Source: CAVVYJ01 sp963752495
Lineage (GTDB): Bacteria; Pseudomonadota; Gammaproteobacteria; Burkholderiales; Methylophilaceae
Length of the DNA: 64,000 bases
Reading direction: 5' to 3'
Assembly: GCA_963752495.1 (NCBI GenBank)
Contig: CAVVYJ010000004.1
Location: 1 to 64,000 of the forward strand
In this document: in pieces, positions 10,015 through 20,187 of the stretch
How the letters are laid out: the number at the start of each line of letters is the position of its first letter
Position numbering within the stretch: position 1 is the stretch's first letter
Notes under the pieces: generated by a model
Seen by the model: only the letters and a program-made list of their open reading frames with translations
What the model was told of the DNA's origin: nothing
The model's database searches: none
Translations under genes and position numbers: made by a program

Positions 10015-12156
10015 AGATTGTAGTTGCTGAGGATGACGAAAATTCAAGAAAACTCATAGAAACGGTACTAAGTGCCGAGGGCTATGAGGTCATCTGTTTT
10101 GAGAATGGTTTAAAAGCGCTCGCACATTTAGAACAAGAACCAGCGGATTTGGTTGTCTCGGATATTCTGATGCCGGAGATGGATGGATATGGTCTATGTA
10201 AAGCGATGAAGCAAAATCATGAGTTGCAGAAAATACCATTTATTTTTTATACAGCCACCTACACTTCCCCACAAGATGAGCGTTTTGCCATGACGTTAGG
10301 TGCGAATAGGTTTTTAATTAAACCAATGCCAGTTAAGGAGTTGTTGGCGGTGATTGCGGAGACCATCAATACAGATGCCAAATCCAAGATTGCTAAAGGT
10401 CGTGGCCTTTATCGTTCAAGCCCGTCAAAAATAGATAAGCAGCATGCAGACCGGGTACGTGCAAAGCTGGATGAAAAAATTGTAGAACTTAACGAAGAAA
10501 AAAAGAAGCTAATTGAAAATGAGGCGCGCATTCGAGATTTTGCCGAAGCTTCTGCAGACTGGTTTTGGGAGTCAGACAAGGCGCTTAATATCAAAGTGGT
10601 TACTGGCGACGAGCCTACCGAGTTTAATTTTACCAATCTGAATGATCTTGCCAATGCCTGCCATAGCCATACGTCAAACGAGATGCTTAAAATCTTGCAG
10701 GCGCATAAAAAATTTGCGGATTTTATCGTGCACTCGACGGATAGCGCAGGCAAAATGACCTATATGCGCGTATCTGGCAAGCCGGTTTTTAATAACGATG
10801 CGGAGTTTGTTGGATATCGTGGCGTTGGGCGTGATGTCTCTGAAATGATTGCGCTTAATCGCCGCGTGGAGTTCTTGGCCTCTCATGACGATCTTACAGG
10901 ATTGCCTAATCGGAGCTTGTTTAGGCAGCGTCTGGAACATTCCATTTCAAAGGCGGAGCGTGCGGGTCAACAGGTTTTATTGCTGTTTTTTGACCTGGAT
11001 TACTTTAAGATGATTAACGATACGCTTGGTCATGAGGCGGGTGACCAGTTGTTGGTGTTGGCAACCAAGCGCATTACGGAGCGGGCGCGTTCAACAGATA
11101 TTTTATGTAGACTTGGTGGTGACGAGTTTGTCATGGTCATGGAGAGTGCCTCGCCGCAAGATGGACACCGCCTTGTACGCGAGATTATCGCTGCATTTGC
11201 AGTGCCGTTCGAAATTCAGGGGCAACGCGTTTATACCACGGTGAGTATTGGTGTGAGCGTTTATCCCGATGACACAACCGACCCGCAAACATTGCTGCTC
11301 TATGCAGATTTGGCGATGTATCGCGCCAAGCAAAATGGGCGTAACGATTTCGAATTTTACACCACAGGACTCAATTTTATCGCACACCAATGGCTGGAGA
11401 TGGAGCATGGGCTGCGTAAGGCGCTGAAGGAAAATCAATTATTTTTAGTGTATCAGCCACAAGTTGATCACGAAAATCAGCAGCTGGTAGGTATGGAGGC
11501 GTTACTTAGGTGGCGTCATCCGGAGCGCGGACTTATTCCACCACTGGAGTTTATTAAAATTGCTGAGCAATCCTCATTAATCAACGATATCGGCGATTTT
11601 GTGATGGAAGTAACTTGCAAGCAAATTAAGAGAGTGGCTGGATGCTGGTTACCGTGTACCACGCGTATCGATTAATATTTCTGCGCGCCATCTGCGCTCT
11701 CCGAATTTAAGCAAAACTCTGATGAAGATTTCTTCAGCACATGAAATTCCGCCGAAGATGTTGTGTATCGAGATTACCGAACATGCCCTGCTGGATTACG
11801 CAGAAGAAGTAAAAAAGAACATGAATTACATCAAAGAAGCCGGGTTCCATATCTCACTGGATGATTTTGGTATGGGGCACTCCTCTCTGCTTTACCTAAA
11901 GCGATGGGCAGTTGATGAAGTCAAAATTGATCAAACATTTGTGGATGGTTTGGTGCACAGTGAGGAAGACCGTGTGATTGTAAAAGCGATTGTTGCGTTG
12001 GGCGATGCCTTGGGATTGAATTTGGTGGGTGAGGGCGTTGATAATCAACAGCAATCTGACATTCTAGCAGCCAGCGGCTGCAAAATCATGCAAGGATATT
12101 TTTATTCCCCACCACTCTCCGCCACAGAAATGGAAGATTGGCTAAAAAAGAAGTAG
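10011..12156 (+). CDS. Receiver-PAS-GGDEF-EAL cyclic-di-GMP enzyme (one frameshift)
   Basis: Predicted bifunctional c-di-GMP cyclase/phosphodiesterase under phospho-control, about 715 residues. Domains: receiver with Asp51 (VVSDILMPEMDG); a helical linker and a PAS domain (about 170-280; ASADWFWESDKALNI); GGDEF domain with the intact active site RLGGDEF and an RSTD inhibitory site exactly five residues before it; EAL domain with GMEALLRWRHP, EITEHALLD, DDFGMGHSS, KIDQTF and GEGV, i.e. the catalytic set. The frame breaks near 11630: the first frame ends in GCWLPCTTRID, while the next continues LDAGYRVPRVSINISARHL as EAL domains do. All metal and substrate residues visible in both halves look functional. 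It is the last gene of the three-gene operon. Confidence 0.92.
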
Positions 12157-12164
12157 TGCCAGCC

Positions 12165-13547
12165 TTAGTGATGGCGCTTTAAACCACCCAGCAAAGCCGC
12201 CAAAGGCACTTTGCGCAAAGCTGGTGATTTCACCGCATCGGCCTGATTGCCTGCCTGTGTCGGTTCGTATGGTTTATCAAACCAGGGGTCGTTGCTCTTG
12301 CTAGGCTTACGGGCATGTTGAGTGCGTGCAGGCGTGCTCGAGTGTTTGTTTTCTGGCTTTTCGTTTCTTGAATTTACTGCCCTGGAAGCCAATATCTGCG
12401 CGGTCTCCCGAGGTATGCTTTTTTTAATCAGTTTCTCAATTTCAGTTAAATATTTTTCTTCATCTTCGCATACCAGCGAAATGGCAATACCGCTCGCTCC
12501 TGCTCGGCCGGTGCGCCCAATGCGGTGTACATAATCTTCTGGCGCTGATGGAATCTCGTAGTTAATCACCATCGGCAGATCGCTAATATCCAGCCCGCGT
12601 GCGGCTACATCGGTCGCTACTAATACGGTGACTTTGCCAGCTTTAAACGCATCAAGCGCTTCAATGCGCTCTTTTTGACTCTTGTCGCCGTGAATCGCAT
12701 CGGCGGCAATGCCTTCTTTTTGCAAGGTACGACTTAAACGGCTGGCAGTTAGTTTGGTTTTAGTGAAAATAATTACCTGATTAGCAGCTTCATTTTTAAG
12801 CAACTGCGTTAGGAAAGCTTGCTTTTTGCTTTGCTCTACAGCATATACTTTTTGCGAAACATTTTCATTGGTCGCATTGCTACGCGCAACTTCTACCAAT
12901 ACGGGATTCGTTAAAAAATCATCCGCAAGTTTTTTGATATCGTTGGAAAATGTTGCTGAAAACATCAAGTTTTGGCGTTGTTTTGGCAGCAGAGCCAAGA
13001 TGCGCTTCAAATCAGGCATAAAGCCCATATCCAGCATTCTGTCTGCTTCGTCCAATACTAATATTTGCACTTGGCTTAAGCTTAAAGTTTTTTGCTCGAC
13101 ATGGTCCAGCAAGCGCCCCGGAGTTGCGACAAGCACTTCTACGCCGGTTTTAAGATGTGGTGTTTGTGTTTTAATATCAACACCGCCAAACACCACCAAA
13201 CTGCGTAGTGGCGTATTTTTGGCATACACCTTAACACTTTCTTCAACCTGAATTGCCAACTCCCGTGTGGGAGTCAACACCAATGCGCGTATTGGATGTT
13301 TGGCTGGCGAGGTGCTGGTGCTCGCTAGCGGTAAGAGTTTTTGTAATAGGGGTAACGCGAAGGCGGCAGTTTTGCCTGTGCCTGTTTGTGCACCTGCCAT
13401 TAAATCTTTGCCGGCTAAAGCCAAGGGAATCGCCTTGGCTTGAATCGGCGTTGGCGTCGTATAACCCGTATCTTTAACAGCCTGCAGCAAAGGTGCTGCA
13501 AGGCCGAGTGAGTCAAAATTGTCTATGGCAGTAGTTTCTATACTCAT
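12165..13547 (-). CDS. rhlE: DEAD-box ATP-dependent RNA helicase, RhlE-like
   Basis: RNA helicase of 460 residues involved in RNA folding, decay or ribosome assembly. The Q motif (FDSLGL, PTPIQAKAI), Walker A AQTGTGKTAAF, DEAD box VLDEADRMLDMGFMP, SAT and HRIGRTGRAG motifs are all in place. A basic tail of about 80 residues (PARTQHARKPSKSNDP...) follows the core. It is the second gene of a tandem pair; its ATG is only 5 bases after the stop of the upstream helicase. It ends convergently with the GGDEF-EAL gene, 8 bases away. The two paralogues are clearly different proteins and not a recent duplication. Confidence 0.93.
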   Translation of the reverse strand: MSIETTAIDNFDSLGLAAPLLQAVKDTGYTTPTPIQAKAIPLALAGKDLMAGAQTGTGKTAAFALPLLQKLLPLASTSTSPAKHPIRALVLTPTRELAIQVEESVKVYAKNTPLRSLVVFGGVDIKTQTPHLKTGVEVLVATPGRLLDHVEQKTLSLSQVQILVLDEADRMLDMGFMPDLKRILALLPKQRQNLMFSATFSNDIKKLADDFLTNPVLVEVARSNATNENVSQKVYAVEQSKKQAFLTQLLKNEAANQVIIFTKTKLTASRLSRTLQKEGIAADAIHGDKSQKERIEALDAFKAGKVTVLVATDVAARGLDISDLPMVINYEIPSAPEDYVHRIGRTGRAGASGIAISLVCEDEEKYLTEIEKLIKKSIPRETAQILASRAVNSRNEKPENKHSSTPARTQHARKPSKSNDPWFDKPYEPTQAGNQADAVKSPALRKVPLAALLGGLKRHH

Positions 13548-13552
13548 AAATG

Positions 13553-15349
13553 TTATGCGAAACTACGTGAGCGACGAGCGCCATCAGGCTGTGGACGGCG
13601 TGGAGCGCGATCGCCAGCAGGTGCTGAGTTTGACGTACGATTGTTTGAACGTTGTGGACGTGGGCTACCAAATTTTTCACCGAAGTTTTGTGGTTTAGCA
13701 TCACGGGCTGGACGCGGTGAATCGTTGCGTGCAGGGCGTGCGCCGCCAAAACCTTTGCTTAATTCGCGGGCAAATTGCATGTCGGTATCTTTAGTGTAAT
13801 TGCGGCTGTTGCCATTTACCTCACCTGAGCTATCACGTGGTGTGCGGTTGCCAGCAGTTTCAGAGCGGTCGTTGCTACGCGCAGGACGGCCTGAGAAGTT
13901 ACGGTCGCCTCTTGAGCTATCGCCAAATCTAGGTTTGTCGCCAAAGCTACGGTCACCAGCAGGTCTGTCACTTCTTGAGCGGTCGCCAGCAGGGCGTGAA
14001 GACGGTGCTCGATCGCTAAAGTTGCGCGCAGGTTTATCAGCCATCACGCGATCGCCAAAGCTCGGACGGTCGCCACGAGGTTGATAACCGCCGCTACCCC
14101 CCGGTTTATGTGAGCGTTCATTGCGGTCATTTCTCGCTTGTCCGCGACCTTGGCTACGACCCGCAGTGCGCTTGCCTTCTGGGCCATCCATTTTCATGGC
14201 GCGTTTCGGTTCAAAACCTTCAATAACGGCAGCTTCCATCTTGTTGCCAGTAAATTGCTCGATTTTGCGCAGAATATGACGATCCATATTGGATGCAAAT
14301 GAAATTGCGATACCCTTGTTGCTAGCGCGACCAGTACGGCCGATGCGGTGCACATAATCTTCAGCAAACTTAGGTAAATCGTAGTTAATCACATGGCTAA
14401 TGCCTTGCACGTCAATGCCGCGCGCGGCAACGTCAGTCGCTACCAACACTTTTACGTCACCATGGCGCAGTTTAGTGAGCGTGCGGTTACGCGCACCTTG
14501 TGTCATGTCGCCGTGCAATGCGGCTGTTTTGTGACCTGCTGCATATAAATCCTCAGCTAATACATCTGCATGACGTTTTGTGCTTGTGAAAATAATCGCT
14601 TGATTCATATCAGGTGCAATCAGCAAATGTTCCAGCAATTTATTTTTGTGCGTCATGTCATCTACAAAATGTAAGCGTTGCTCGATGTTGGCATGTTTTT
14701 CTTTTTGTTGTGCAACTTGGATAGTTTTAGGGTTTTTAAGAATGTCGCGAGCAATACGGCCAATGTTGCCGTCCAGTGTTGCAGAGAATAATAGGGTTTG
14801 GCGCTCAGCAGGCAAAGCTTGGCAGATGCGTTCCACATCAGGCATAAAGCCCATGTCCAGCATACGGTCAGCTTCGTCCAAAATCAACATTTGCAAGCGC
14901 GTTAAATCAATGCGGCCGCGTTCCATGTGGTCAATAAAGCGACCAGGTGTTGCAACTAAAATATCCAAAGGTTGCGACAACAACTTATTTTGTAGCGGAT
15001 AAGGCATACCGCCCACGATACTCACGGTGCGTGCGCGAATGTATTTGCCGTATTTACGTGCAGATTCGTTTACTTGTGCGGCGAGTTCGCGCGTGGGGAC
15101 CAACACCAAAATGCGAGGGCCACGACTGTTTGAAGCATGCGGCGTTGCAAGTAGATTAAGTGCAGGCAGGGTAAAGCCAGCGGTTTTGCCTGTGCCGGTT
15201 TGTGCAGAGGCCATGATATCGTTGCCAGCCATGATTTCAGGAATCGCCTGTGCTTGTATGGGCGTAGGCGTGGTGTAGCCGGATTCCTCAACAGCGCGAA
15301 GAATAGAAGGATGTAAATTTAATGATTCAAATGTAGTAACTAAAGACAA
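13553..15349 (-). CDS. DEAD-box RNA helicase, RhlE-like, with long Arg/Gly/Asp-rich tail
   Basis: RNA helicase of 598 residues. The core carries PTPIQAQAIPE, ASAQTGTGKTAGFT, ILDEADRMLDMGFMP, SAT and YVHRIGRTGRA. After about residue 380 comes a low-complexity tail of more than 200 residues built from repeats such as RPAGDRS, GDKPRFGDSSRGD and DRNERSH, rich in Arg, Gly, Asp and Ser. Such tails bind RNA and can drive condensate formation. The start is a TTG at 15349 with AAAGGGAC about 8 bases upstream; no better ATG exists in the frame. The leader has a stable hairpin just before the ribosome binding site. In many bacteria such helicases are cold-induced; that is inference here. Confidence 0.92.
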   Translation of the reverse strand: MSLVTTFESLNLHPSILRAVEESGYTTPTPIQAQAIPEIMAGNDIMASAQTGTGKTAGFTLPALNLLATPHASNSRGPRILVLVPTRELAAQVNESARKYGKYIRARTVSIVGGMPYPLQNKLLSQPLDILVATPGRFIDHMERGRIDLTRLQMLILDEADRMLDMGFMPDVERICQALPAERQTLLFSATLDGNIGRIARDILKNPKTIQVAQQKEKHANIEQRLHFVDDMTHKNKLLEHLLIAPDMNQAIIFTSTKRHADVLAEDLYAAGHKTAALHGDMTQGARNRTLTKLRHGDVKVLVATDVAARGIDVQGISHVINYDLPKFAEDYVHRIGRTGRASNKGIAISFASNMDRHILRKIEQFTGNKMEAAVIEGFEPKRAMKMDGPEGKRTAGRSQGRGQARNDRNERSHKPGGSGGYQPRGDRPSFGDRVMADKPARNFSDRAPSSRPAGDRSRSDRPAGDRSFGDKPRFGDSSRGDRNFSGRPARSNDRSETAGNRTPRDSSGEVNGNSRNYTKDTDMQFARELSKGFGGARPARNDSPRPARDAKPQNFGEKFGSPRPQRSNNRTSNSAPAGDRAPRRPQPDGARRSRSFA

Positions 15350-15684
15350 AATATGTCCCTTTCTAAAGTTATCACCAACAAGTGATAACCAAACTAAGGT
15401 TTAAAAAGGGCGCAAGCAAAACGCAAATAATGCTCAAATGAGCAAAAAATAAACGCAAGAAGCAGATTTTAAAAACTTCTTTACCGGCGCACGGGCATGG
15501 CCACTAACCGGTAAAATTGATAGTCACTTCAAAAGTTCACGAGCAACAGGTGGGTCAGGGCAATGAATCAAAGCTCTAAAAGCTTTAAGTTGTGCGCAGT
15601 ATAACCATTTAATTCTTAATGTCAAATTAATTTCACGCGTATTGTGTTAAAATCGCGCCCTTCCAAAACAATCGGCTGCACATC
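15350..15684 (-). promoter_or_regulatory. Divergent 335-base region: long helicase leader with hairpins, typA promoter side
   Basis: Gene-free region between the helicase (minus) and typA (plus). Read on the minus strand, GTTATCAC-loop-GTGATAAC (15368-15389, exact 8-base arms, 6-base loop) lies immediately upstream of the helicase ribosome binding site. TTACCGG/CCGGTAA arms (about 15481-15513) form a second, wider inverted repeat. Near the typA side TTAAAAT (about 15646-15652) is a plausible -10 box. I see no small ORF worth calling. Confidence 0.45.
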
Positions 15685-17493
15685 ATGTCTCGCAATTTAA
15701 GAAATATCGCAATTATCGCTCACGTTGACCATGGCAAGACCACAATGGTGGACAAGCTTCTGCAACAATCTGGCACGTTCGCTTCACATCAGGCAGTGAC
15801 TGAGCGTGTAATGGATAGCAATGACTTGGAAAAAGAGCGTGGCATTACGATTTTAGCTAAGAATACGGCCGTAGACTTTGAAGGCACGCACATTAACATT
15901 GTAGATACGCCAGGTCACGCCGACTTTGGTGGCGAAGTAGAGCGCGTGTTGGGCATGGTGGATGGTGTGGTGCTGTTGGTGGATGCAGTAGAAGGTCCGA
16001 TGCCACAAACGCGTTTTGTGACTAAAAAAGCACTTGCGCTTGGTTTAAAACCGATTGTGGTGATTAACAAAGTAGACCGCCCGGGTGCGCGGACTGATTG
16101 GGTGATTAATCATACCTTTGATTTGTTCGCGAATTTAGGCGCAACCGATGAACAGCTGGATTTTCCTGTGGTTTACGCTTCCGCACTTAACGGCTTTGCA
16201 ACGCTGGACATGAAAACACCAAGTGACAATATGCGCCCGCTGTTTGAAACGATTTTGAAGCATGTGGAGCCGCCTACAGGTGATTCAAACGCACCTTTGC
16301 AGTTGCAAATATCTGCGCTGGATTATTCGACCTATACAGGTCGCTTGGGTGTTGGGCGCGTGCGTAACGGTAAAATTAAACCTGGCCAAGCGGTAGCGAT
16401 TATGAAAGAAGATGAGCTCATCGGCCAAGGCCGCATCAATCAAGTGCTCGGCTTTCAAGGTCTAGAGCGCGTACCTGTGGATGAAGCCGAAGCAGGCGAT
16501 ATTGTGATTATTTCTGGTTTGGATGCGATTGGTATTGGTTTTACTATTGCAGATAAAGATAGCCCGAAAGGCTTGCCGCATTTAGGTGTGGATGAGCCAA
16601 CTTTGACCATGGACTTTATGGTGAATACATCGCCGATTGCTGGTACTGAAGGCAAATTCGTTACTTCGCGCCAGATCCGCGACCGCTTAACAAAAGAGTT
16701 ATTGGTGAACGTAGCGCTACGTGTAGAAGATACTGAAGATACCGACGTATTCCGCGTATCTGGTCGTGGCGAGTTACATTTGACGATTTTGCTGGAAAAT
16801 ATGCGCCGCGAAGGCTTTGAAATGGCCGTCGGCAAGCCGCGTGTGGTATACCGCGAAATTAATGGCGAGAAATGTGAGCCTTATGAGGTTTTGACCGTCG
16901 ATGTGGAAGATGACAACCAAGGTGCGGTGATGGAAGAATTGGGCCGCCGCCGTGGCGAAATGCAAAATATGGAATCCGACGGCAATGGCCGTACGCGCTT
17001 GGAATACAAAATTCCGGCACGCGGATTGATTGGCTTTCAAGGTGAATTTTTAACGCTCACCCGCGGCACGGGTTTGATGGCGCACATTTTTGATGAGTAT
17101 GCGCCGGTAAAGCCCGACATGCCAGGTCGTCGCAATGGTGTGCTGATTTCTGCTGAACATGGCGAAGCGGTGGCTTATGCGCTGTGGAAGTTACAAGACC
17201 GCGGCCGCATGTTCTCGGTGCCGGGCGACAAGTTGTACGAAGGTATGGTGATTGGTATTCATAGTCGCGACAACGATTTGATTGTGAATCCGATTAAGGG
17301 TAAGCAACTCACAAACGTGCGTGCATCAGGTACGGATGAGGCGGTGCGCTTGGTGCCTCCAGTGGCGTTAACATTAGAAAGCGCAGTGGAATTTATTGAC
17401 GACGACGAGTTGGTGGAAATCACACCAAAAAATATTCGTATTCGCAAGCGCCATTTGCTCGAACATGAGCGTAAACGTGCATTGAAAGAATAG
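15685..17493 (+). CDS. typA: Translational GTPase TypA/BipA
   Basis: Ribosome-binding GTPase of 602 residues that helps 50S assembly and stress adaptation. The G1 motif AHVDHGKTTM, switch II DTPGHADFGGEVERV and NKVDRPGA lie in the N-terminal G domain, followed by domain II, the EF-G-like domain (GRGELHLTILLENMRREG) and the BipA-specific C-terminal domain. Length and frame are normal. A strong terminator follows at 17499-17525. It is transcribed alone, divergently from the helicase pair. Confidence 0.97.
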   Translation: MSRNLRNIAIIAHVDHGKTTMVDKLLQQSGTFASHQAVTERVMDSNDLEKERGITILAKNTAVDFEGTHINIVDTPGHADFGGEVERVLGMVDGVVLLVDAVEGPMPQTRFVTKKALALGLKPIVVINKVDRPGARTDWVINHTFDLFANLGATDEQLDFPVVYASALNGFATLDMKTPSDNMRPLFETILKHVEPPTGDSNAPLQLQISALDYSTYTGRLGVGRVRNGKIKPGQAVAIMKEDELIGQGRINQVLGFQGLERVPVDEAEAGDIVIISGLDAIGIGFTIADKDSPKGLPHLGVDEPTLTMDFMVNTSPIAGTEGKFVTSRQIRDRLTKELLVNVALRVEDTEDTDVFRVSGRGELHLTILLENMRREGFEMAVGKPRVVYREINGEKCEPYEVLTVDVEDDNQGAVMEELGRRRGEMQNMESDGNGRTRLEYKIPARGLIGFQGEFLTLTRGTGLMAHIFDEYAPVKPDMPGRRNGVLISAEHGEAVAYALWKLQDRGRMFSVPGDKLYEGMVIGIHSRDNDLIVNPIKGKQLTNVRASGTDEAVRLVPPVALTLESAVEFIDDDELVEITPKNIRIRKRHLLEHERKRALKE

Positions 17494-17498
17494 AAAGC

Positions 17499-17525
17499 AA
17501 AAACCCAGCTACGGCTGGGTTTTTT
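17499..17525 (+). terminator. Rho-independent terminator of typA
   Basis: AACCCAGC-TACG-GCTGGGTT with a following T run, six bases after the stop codon. Confidence 0.93.
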
Positions 17526-17647
17526 ATTGAATCTCACTTAATTACTTTAGCAATTAACGCTAATTACATAATTATAAGTGTTTTTTGTTTGAAATATTGG
17601 GTTTTTGTGATTAAGATAGACATCTGAATGTTGGAAGCTATAGCGAT

Positions 17648-18847
17648 ATGATGAATGACAATATGAATAAAACTTCAATATGCAGTGTGATTGCACTGGA
17701 CGTTATTGATTTTTCAAAAAAGACAGAGATTGAAAAAGGTGAAATTCGTAGTCAGTTTAATCATTTAATCAGTCTTGCTGTAATTGACATTCCTGAAAGT
17801 GACCGATTGATTGTGGATACCGAGCAGGGTGCTGTTATTGCCTGCAGTGGCCCGCTTGAGGATGCGTTGGAAGATGCATTGTTTATCTCGCTTACTATTC
17901 GAGACGAGATTTTAAAAAACAATGCACAGAGTTTAAAACCTTTATATGTGCAATTTGGCATTAATCTGGGTTCGGTAAGTCTGACTAATAAAAAGGGTGA
18001 GCCAGACATCAATGGGGAAGGCGCTGATGAGGCAAAACGTATTATGAGTTTTGCTAATCCCAACCAAATTTTAGTGTCGCGTGTATATCACGAAATGGCT
18101 TCTAAGCTTACGCAAGACATCTCAAAAATGTTTGAGCAGTACGATATGCATGCGCTTGAACAAGAGATTTATGCTGTACGCCTGCTCAATAAAGATCAGG
18201 TTGCAACAGGTGACTCTGCTGAAACATCGCAAGATGAATCAGAGGGAGGAGGCTGGCAGCTATCTTTGAGCAAGATTAACTGGATGTATGCGGGCACTGG
18301 GGTTTTGCTGCTTGCCGGCTTTTTTGCATTAGGTAAAGCTCTACTAAACCCAACTGAGCCGACTATCACAATGGATCCACCGGTAATCGCAGAAACACCA
18401 GAAAAAGTCGACCCTAAGCCAACAGAAGAGCCTGTCAAAAATACGGAGATAACACAAACAACCGATTCTGTGCAGACTGCGGAGCCAGCAGAAATTACAG
18501 AGCCTAAAAAATCTGAAGAAATCGCTCAATCAGCAAATACGGCTCAGGAAGAGGTCAAGAAACCTGTCGTGGTCAAGAAAAAGCCTGCGCAAAAAGCTGT
18601 GGTAGAAGCTAAAGCACCAGCTGGTAATGCCGAAAAACCCGTAACAAAGAATACTGAAAAACCTACTACAACTGCCACGGAAAATCATGCGCCCACAAGT
18701 GTTGCGGCAAAACCAGCACCATCAAAAGCAGAAAAAAATACCACACATGAAAAGTCAGGCTGGCAGACTTTTAAAGATAGTGTGACCAGTGGTTCTGAGC
18801 GCAAATGCACACAAGCAGAAATTGCAATGAATCAGTGCGCTAAGTAG
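17648..18847 (+). CDS. Membrane-anchored class III nucleotide cyclase-like protein, probably degenerate
   Basis: Protein of 399 residues. Residues about 10-180 have the fold pattern of the adenylate/guanylate cyclase domain: ALDVIDFSKKT (first metal Asp present), TEQGAVIACSGPLEDALEDA, FGINLGSVSL, RIMSFANPNQILVSR and EIYAVRLL. In active homologues the second metal-binding Asp sits in a TGDGA-like motif; here this reads TEQGA, so cyclase activity is doubtful. A single membrane helix (about 214-234, GVLLLAGFFALG) follows, then about 140 residues rich in Pro, Lys, Thr, Ala and Glu, and a short end with two cysteines (ERKCTQAEIAMNQCAK). It may act as a nucleotide sensor or scaffold (inference). 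It ends against the convergent response-regulator gene. Confidence 0.75.
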   Translation: MMNDNMNKTSICSVIALDVIDFSKKTEIEKGEIRSQFNHLISLAVIDIPESDRLIVDTEQGAVIACSGPLEDALEDALFISLTIRDEILKNNAQSLKPLYVQFGINLGSVSLTNKKGEPDINGEGADEAKRIMSFANPNQILVSRVYHEMASKLTQDISKMFEQYDMHALEQEIYAVRLLNKDQVATGDSAETSQDESEGGGWQLSLSKINWMYAGTGVLLLAGFFALGKALLNPTEPTITMDPPVIAETPEKVDPKPTEEPVKNTEITQTTDSVQTAEPAEITEPKKSEEIAQSANTAQEEVKKPVVVKKKPAQKAVVEAKAPAGNAEKPVTKNTEKPTTTATENHAPTSVAAKPAPSKAEKNTTHEKSGWQTFKDSVTSGSERKCTQAEIAMNQCAK

Positions 18848-20181
18848 TTATTTCAAGTGAAACTGCTCTAATTTATACCAAAGCGAACGTTCGCTAATTT
18901 CAAGTAATTTCGCGGCTTTTGCTTTATTGCCTTGGCAATGTGTAATGGCATCAGCAATTAATTTGCGTTCAATTTGTTCAGTGGCTTTCGGGATAGAGAA
19001 TCCACTCTGTTCGAAGGTTTCATGTGCCGTTGGTTCAACAATACCAGTCATATCGAGCGGCAGATGCTGTGGTGTTATTGTGCCGCCAGAAGCCAATATG
19101 GAAGCACGTTCCAGCACGTTCTCGAGTTCTCGCACATTGCCAGGCCAAGCGTAGTTTAATAGTGTTTTGTTTGCTTCATCATTTAGCGCGCAACGCTTTT
19201 TTGCAGCAAAATGCTGCGCAAGCAAACTAATGTCGCTGCCGCGCTGCCGCAAGGGGGGGCTAGGAGTTGAAAAACATTGAGTCTGTAATACAAATCCTCA
19301 CGCATTTTCCCCGCTTTTACCGCTTGCAGTGGATCCATATTGGTAGCTGCAATCACGCGTATATCCAAGTTAACCTGCTTATTGCTGCCAAGTTTCTCAA
19401 CAGTTCCCTCTTGTAATGCGCGTAGCAACTTAGCTTGCAAATGTATTGGCATTTCAGTAATTTCGTCTAAAAACAATGTGCCACCATCTGCCAATTCAAA
19501 TTTACCGATGCGCTCCTTAACCGCGCCGGTAAAGGCACCTTTTTCATGCCCAAATAACTCTGATTCCAGCATTTCACCCGGGATAGCCGCGCAATTTACT
19601 GCAACAAAAAGTGCACTCTTTCTTGTTGAGGCTTCATGGATAGCTTTTGCAATCAACTCTTTTCCAGTGCCGGTTTCACCAGTAATTAGCACGGTTGCAT
19701 TTTCGGGCGCCACTTGCGAAATAAGCTTCTTCAATGCTAGCATCGACTCACTCTGGCCGATTAAATTGTCACTGATTTCGGATTTAAAGTAGGTATTTTC
19801 AAGTTGCAAGCGCTGTATAGAAAGCGCTTTTGCAATTGCAACCTCCAGCGTTTCCAGGTCAAAGGGGCGCAAAATATAATCCGCAGCGCCCAACTTCATG
19901 GCTTCAACTGCGGTTTTAATTTCACCTTGCGCTGTCACCATAATAAAAGGCAACGCCTCGTTGTCAGCACGAATTGTTTTGAGCAAGTCCAAACCATTCA
20001 TGCCAGGCATATGCAAATCGCTTACGACCAAATCAACCTGTTGCGATTTGATGATTTGCAAAGCCTCCCGACCTTCCCCAGCTGATATTGGTTCATAACC
20101 GGCTTGTCGCAAGCTGATTTCCAGCAGGCGGCGCATGCTAGGCTCATCATCAACAGCTAAAATTCTTTTTTGTTTATTCAT
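18848..20181 (-). CDS. NtrC-family sigma-54-dependent response regulator (one frameshift at a G run)
   Basis: Activator of sigma-54 promoters, about 444 residues. The receiver has Asp55 in VVSDLHMPGMNG. The AAA+ domain has Walker A GETGTGKELIAK, the sigma-54 contact loop GAFTGA and Walker B GGTLFLDEITEMP. The C-terminal Fis-type helix-turn-helix reads CQGNKAKAAKLLEISERSLWYKL. The frame is broken at about 19253, where seven G (C on the coding strand) appear: one more base restores LAPPLRQRGSDISLLAQHF, the normal family sequence. It starts six bases after the kinase gene at 20188, so they form a two-component operon. Likely targets are the divergent outer-membrane genes, but no -24/-12 element was confirmed. 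Confidence 0.92.
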
Positions 20182-20187
20182 GGCTCA

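Noticed and set aside
12151..12182. Bidirectional terminator between the GGDEF-EAL gene and the helicase
   Set aside because: AGTGCCA/TGGCGCT can pair with one G-T, but there is no T run on either side worth calling.
13547..13553. Recent tandem duplication of the helicase genes
   Set aside because: The two proteins differ throughout the core and have unrelated tails, so any duplication is old.
13512..13749. Minus-strand His/Ala-rich ORF and the many plus-strand ORFs over the helicase tail (13800-14084)
   Set aside because: They are shadows of the repetitive tail in other frames, without ribosome binding sites or family resemblance.
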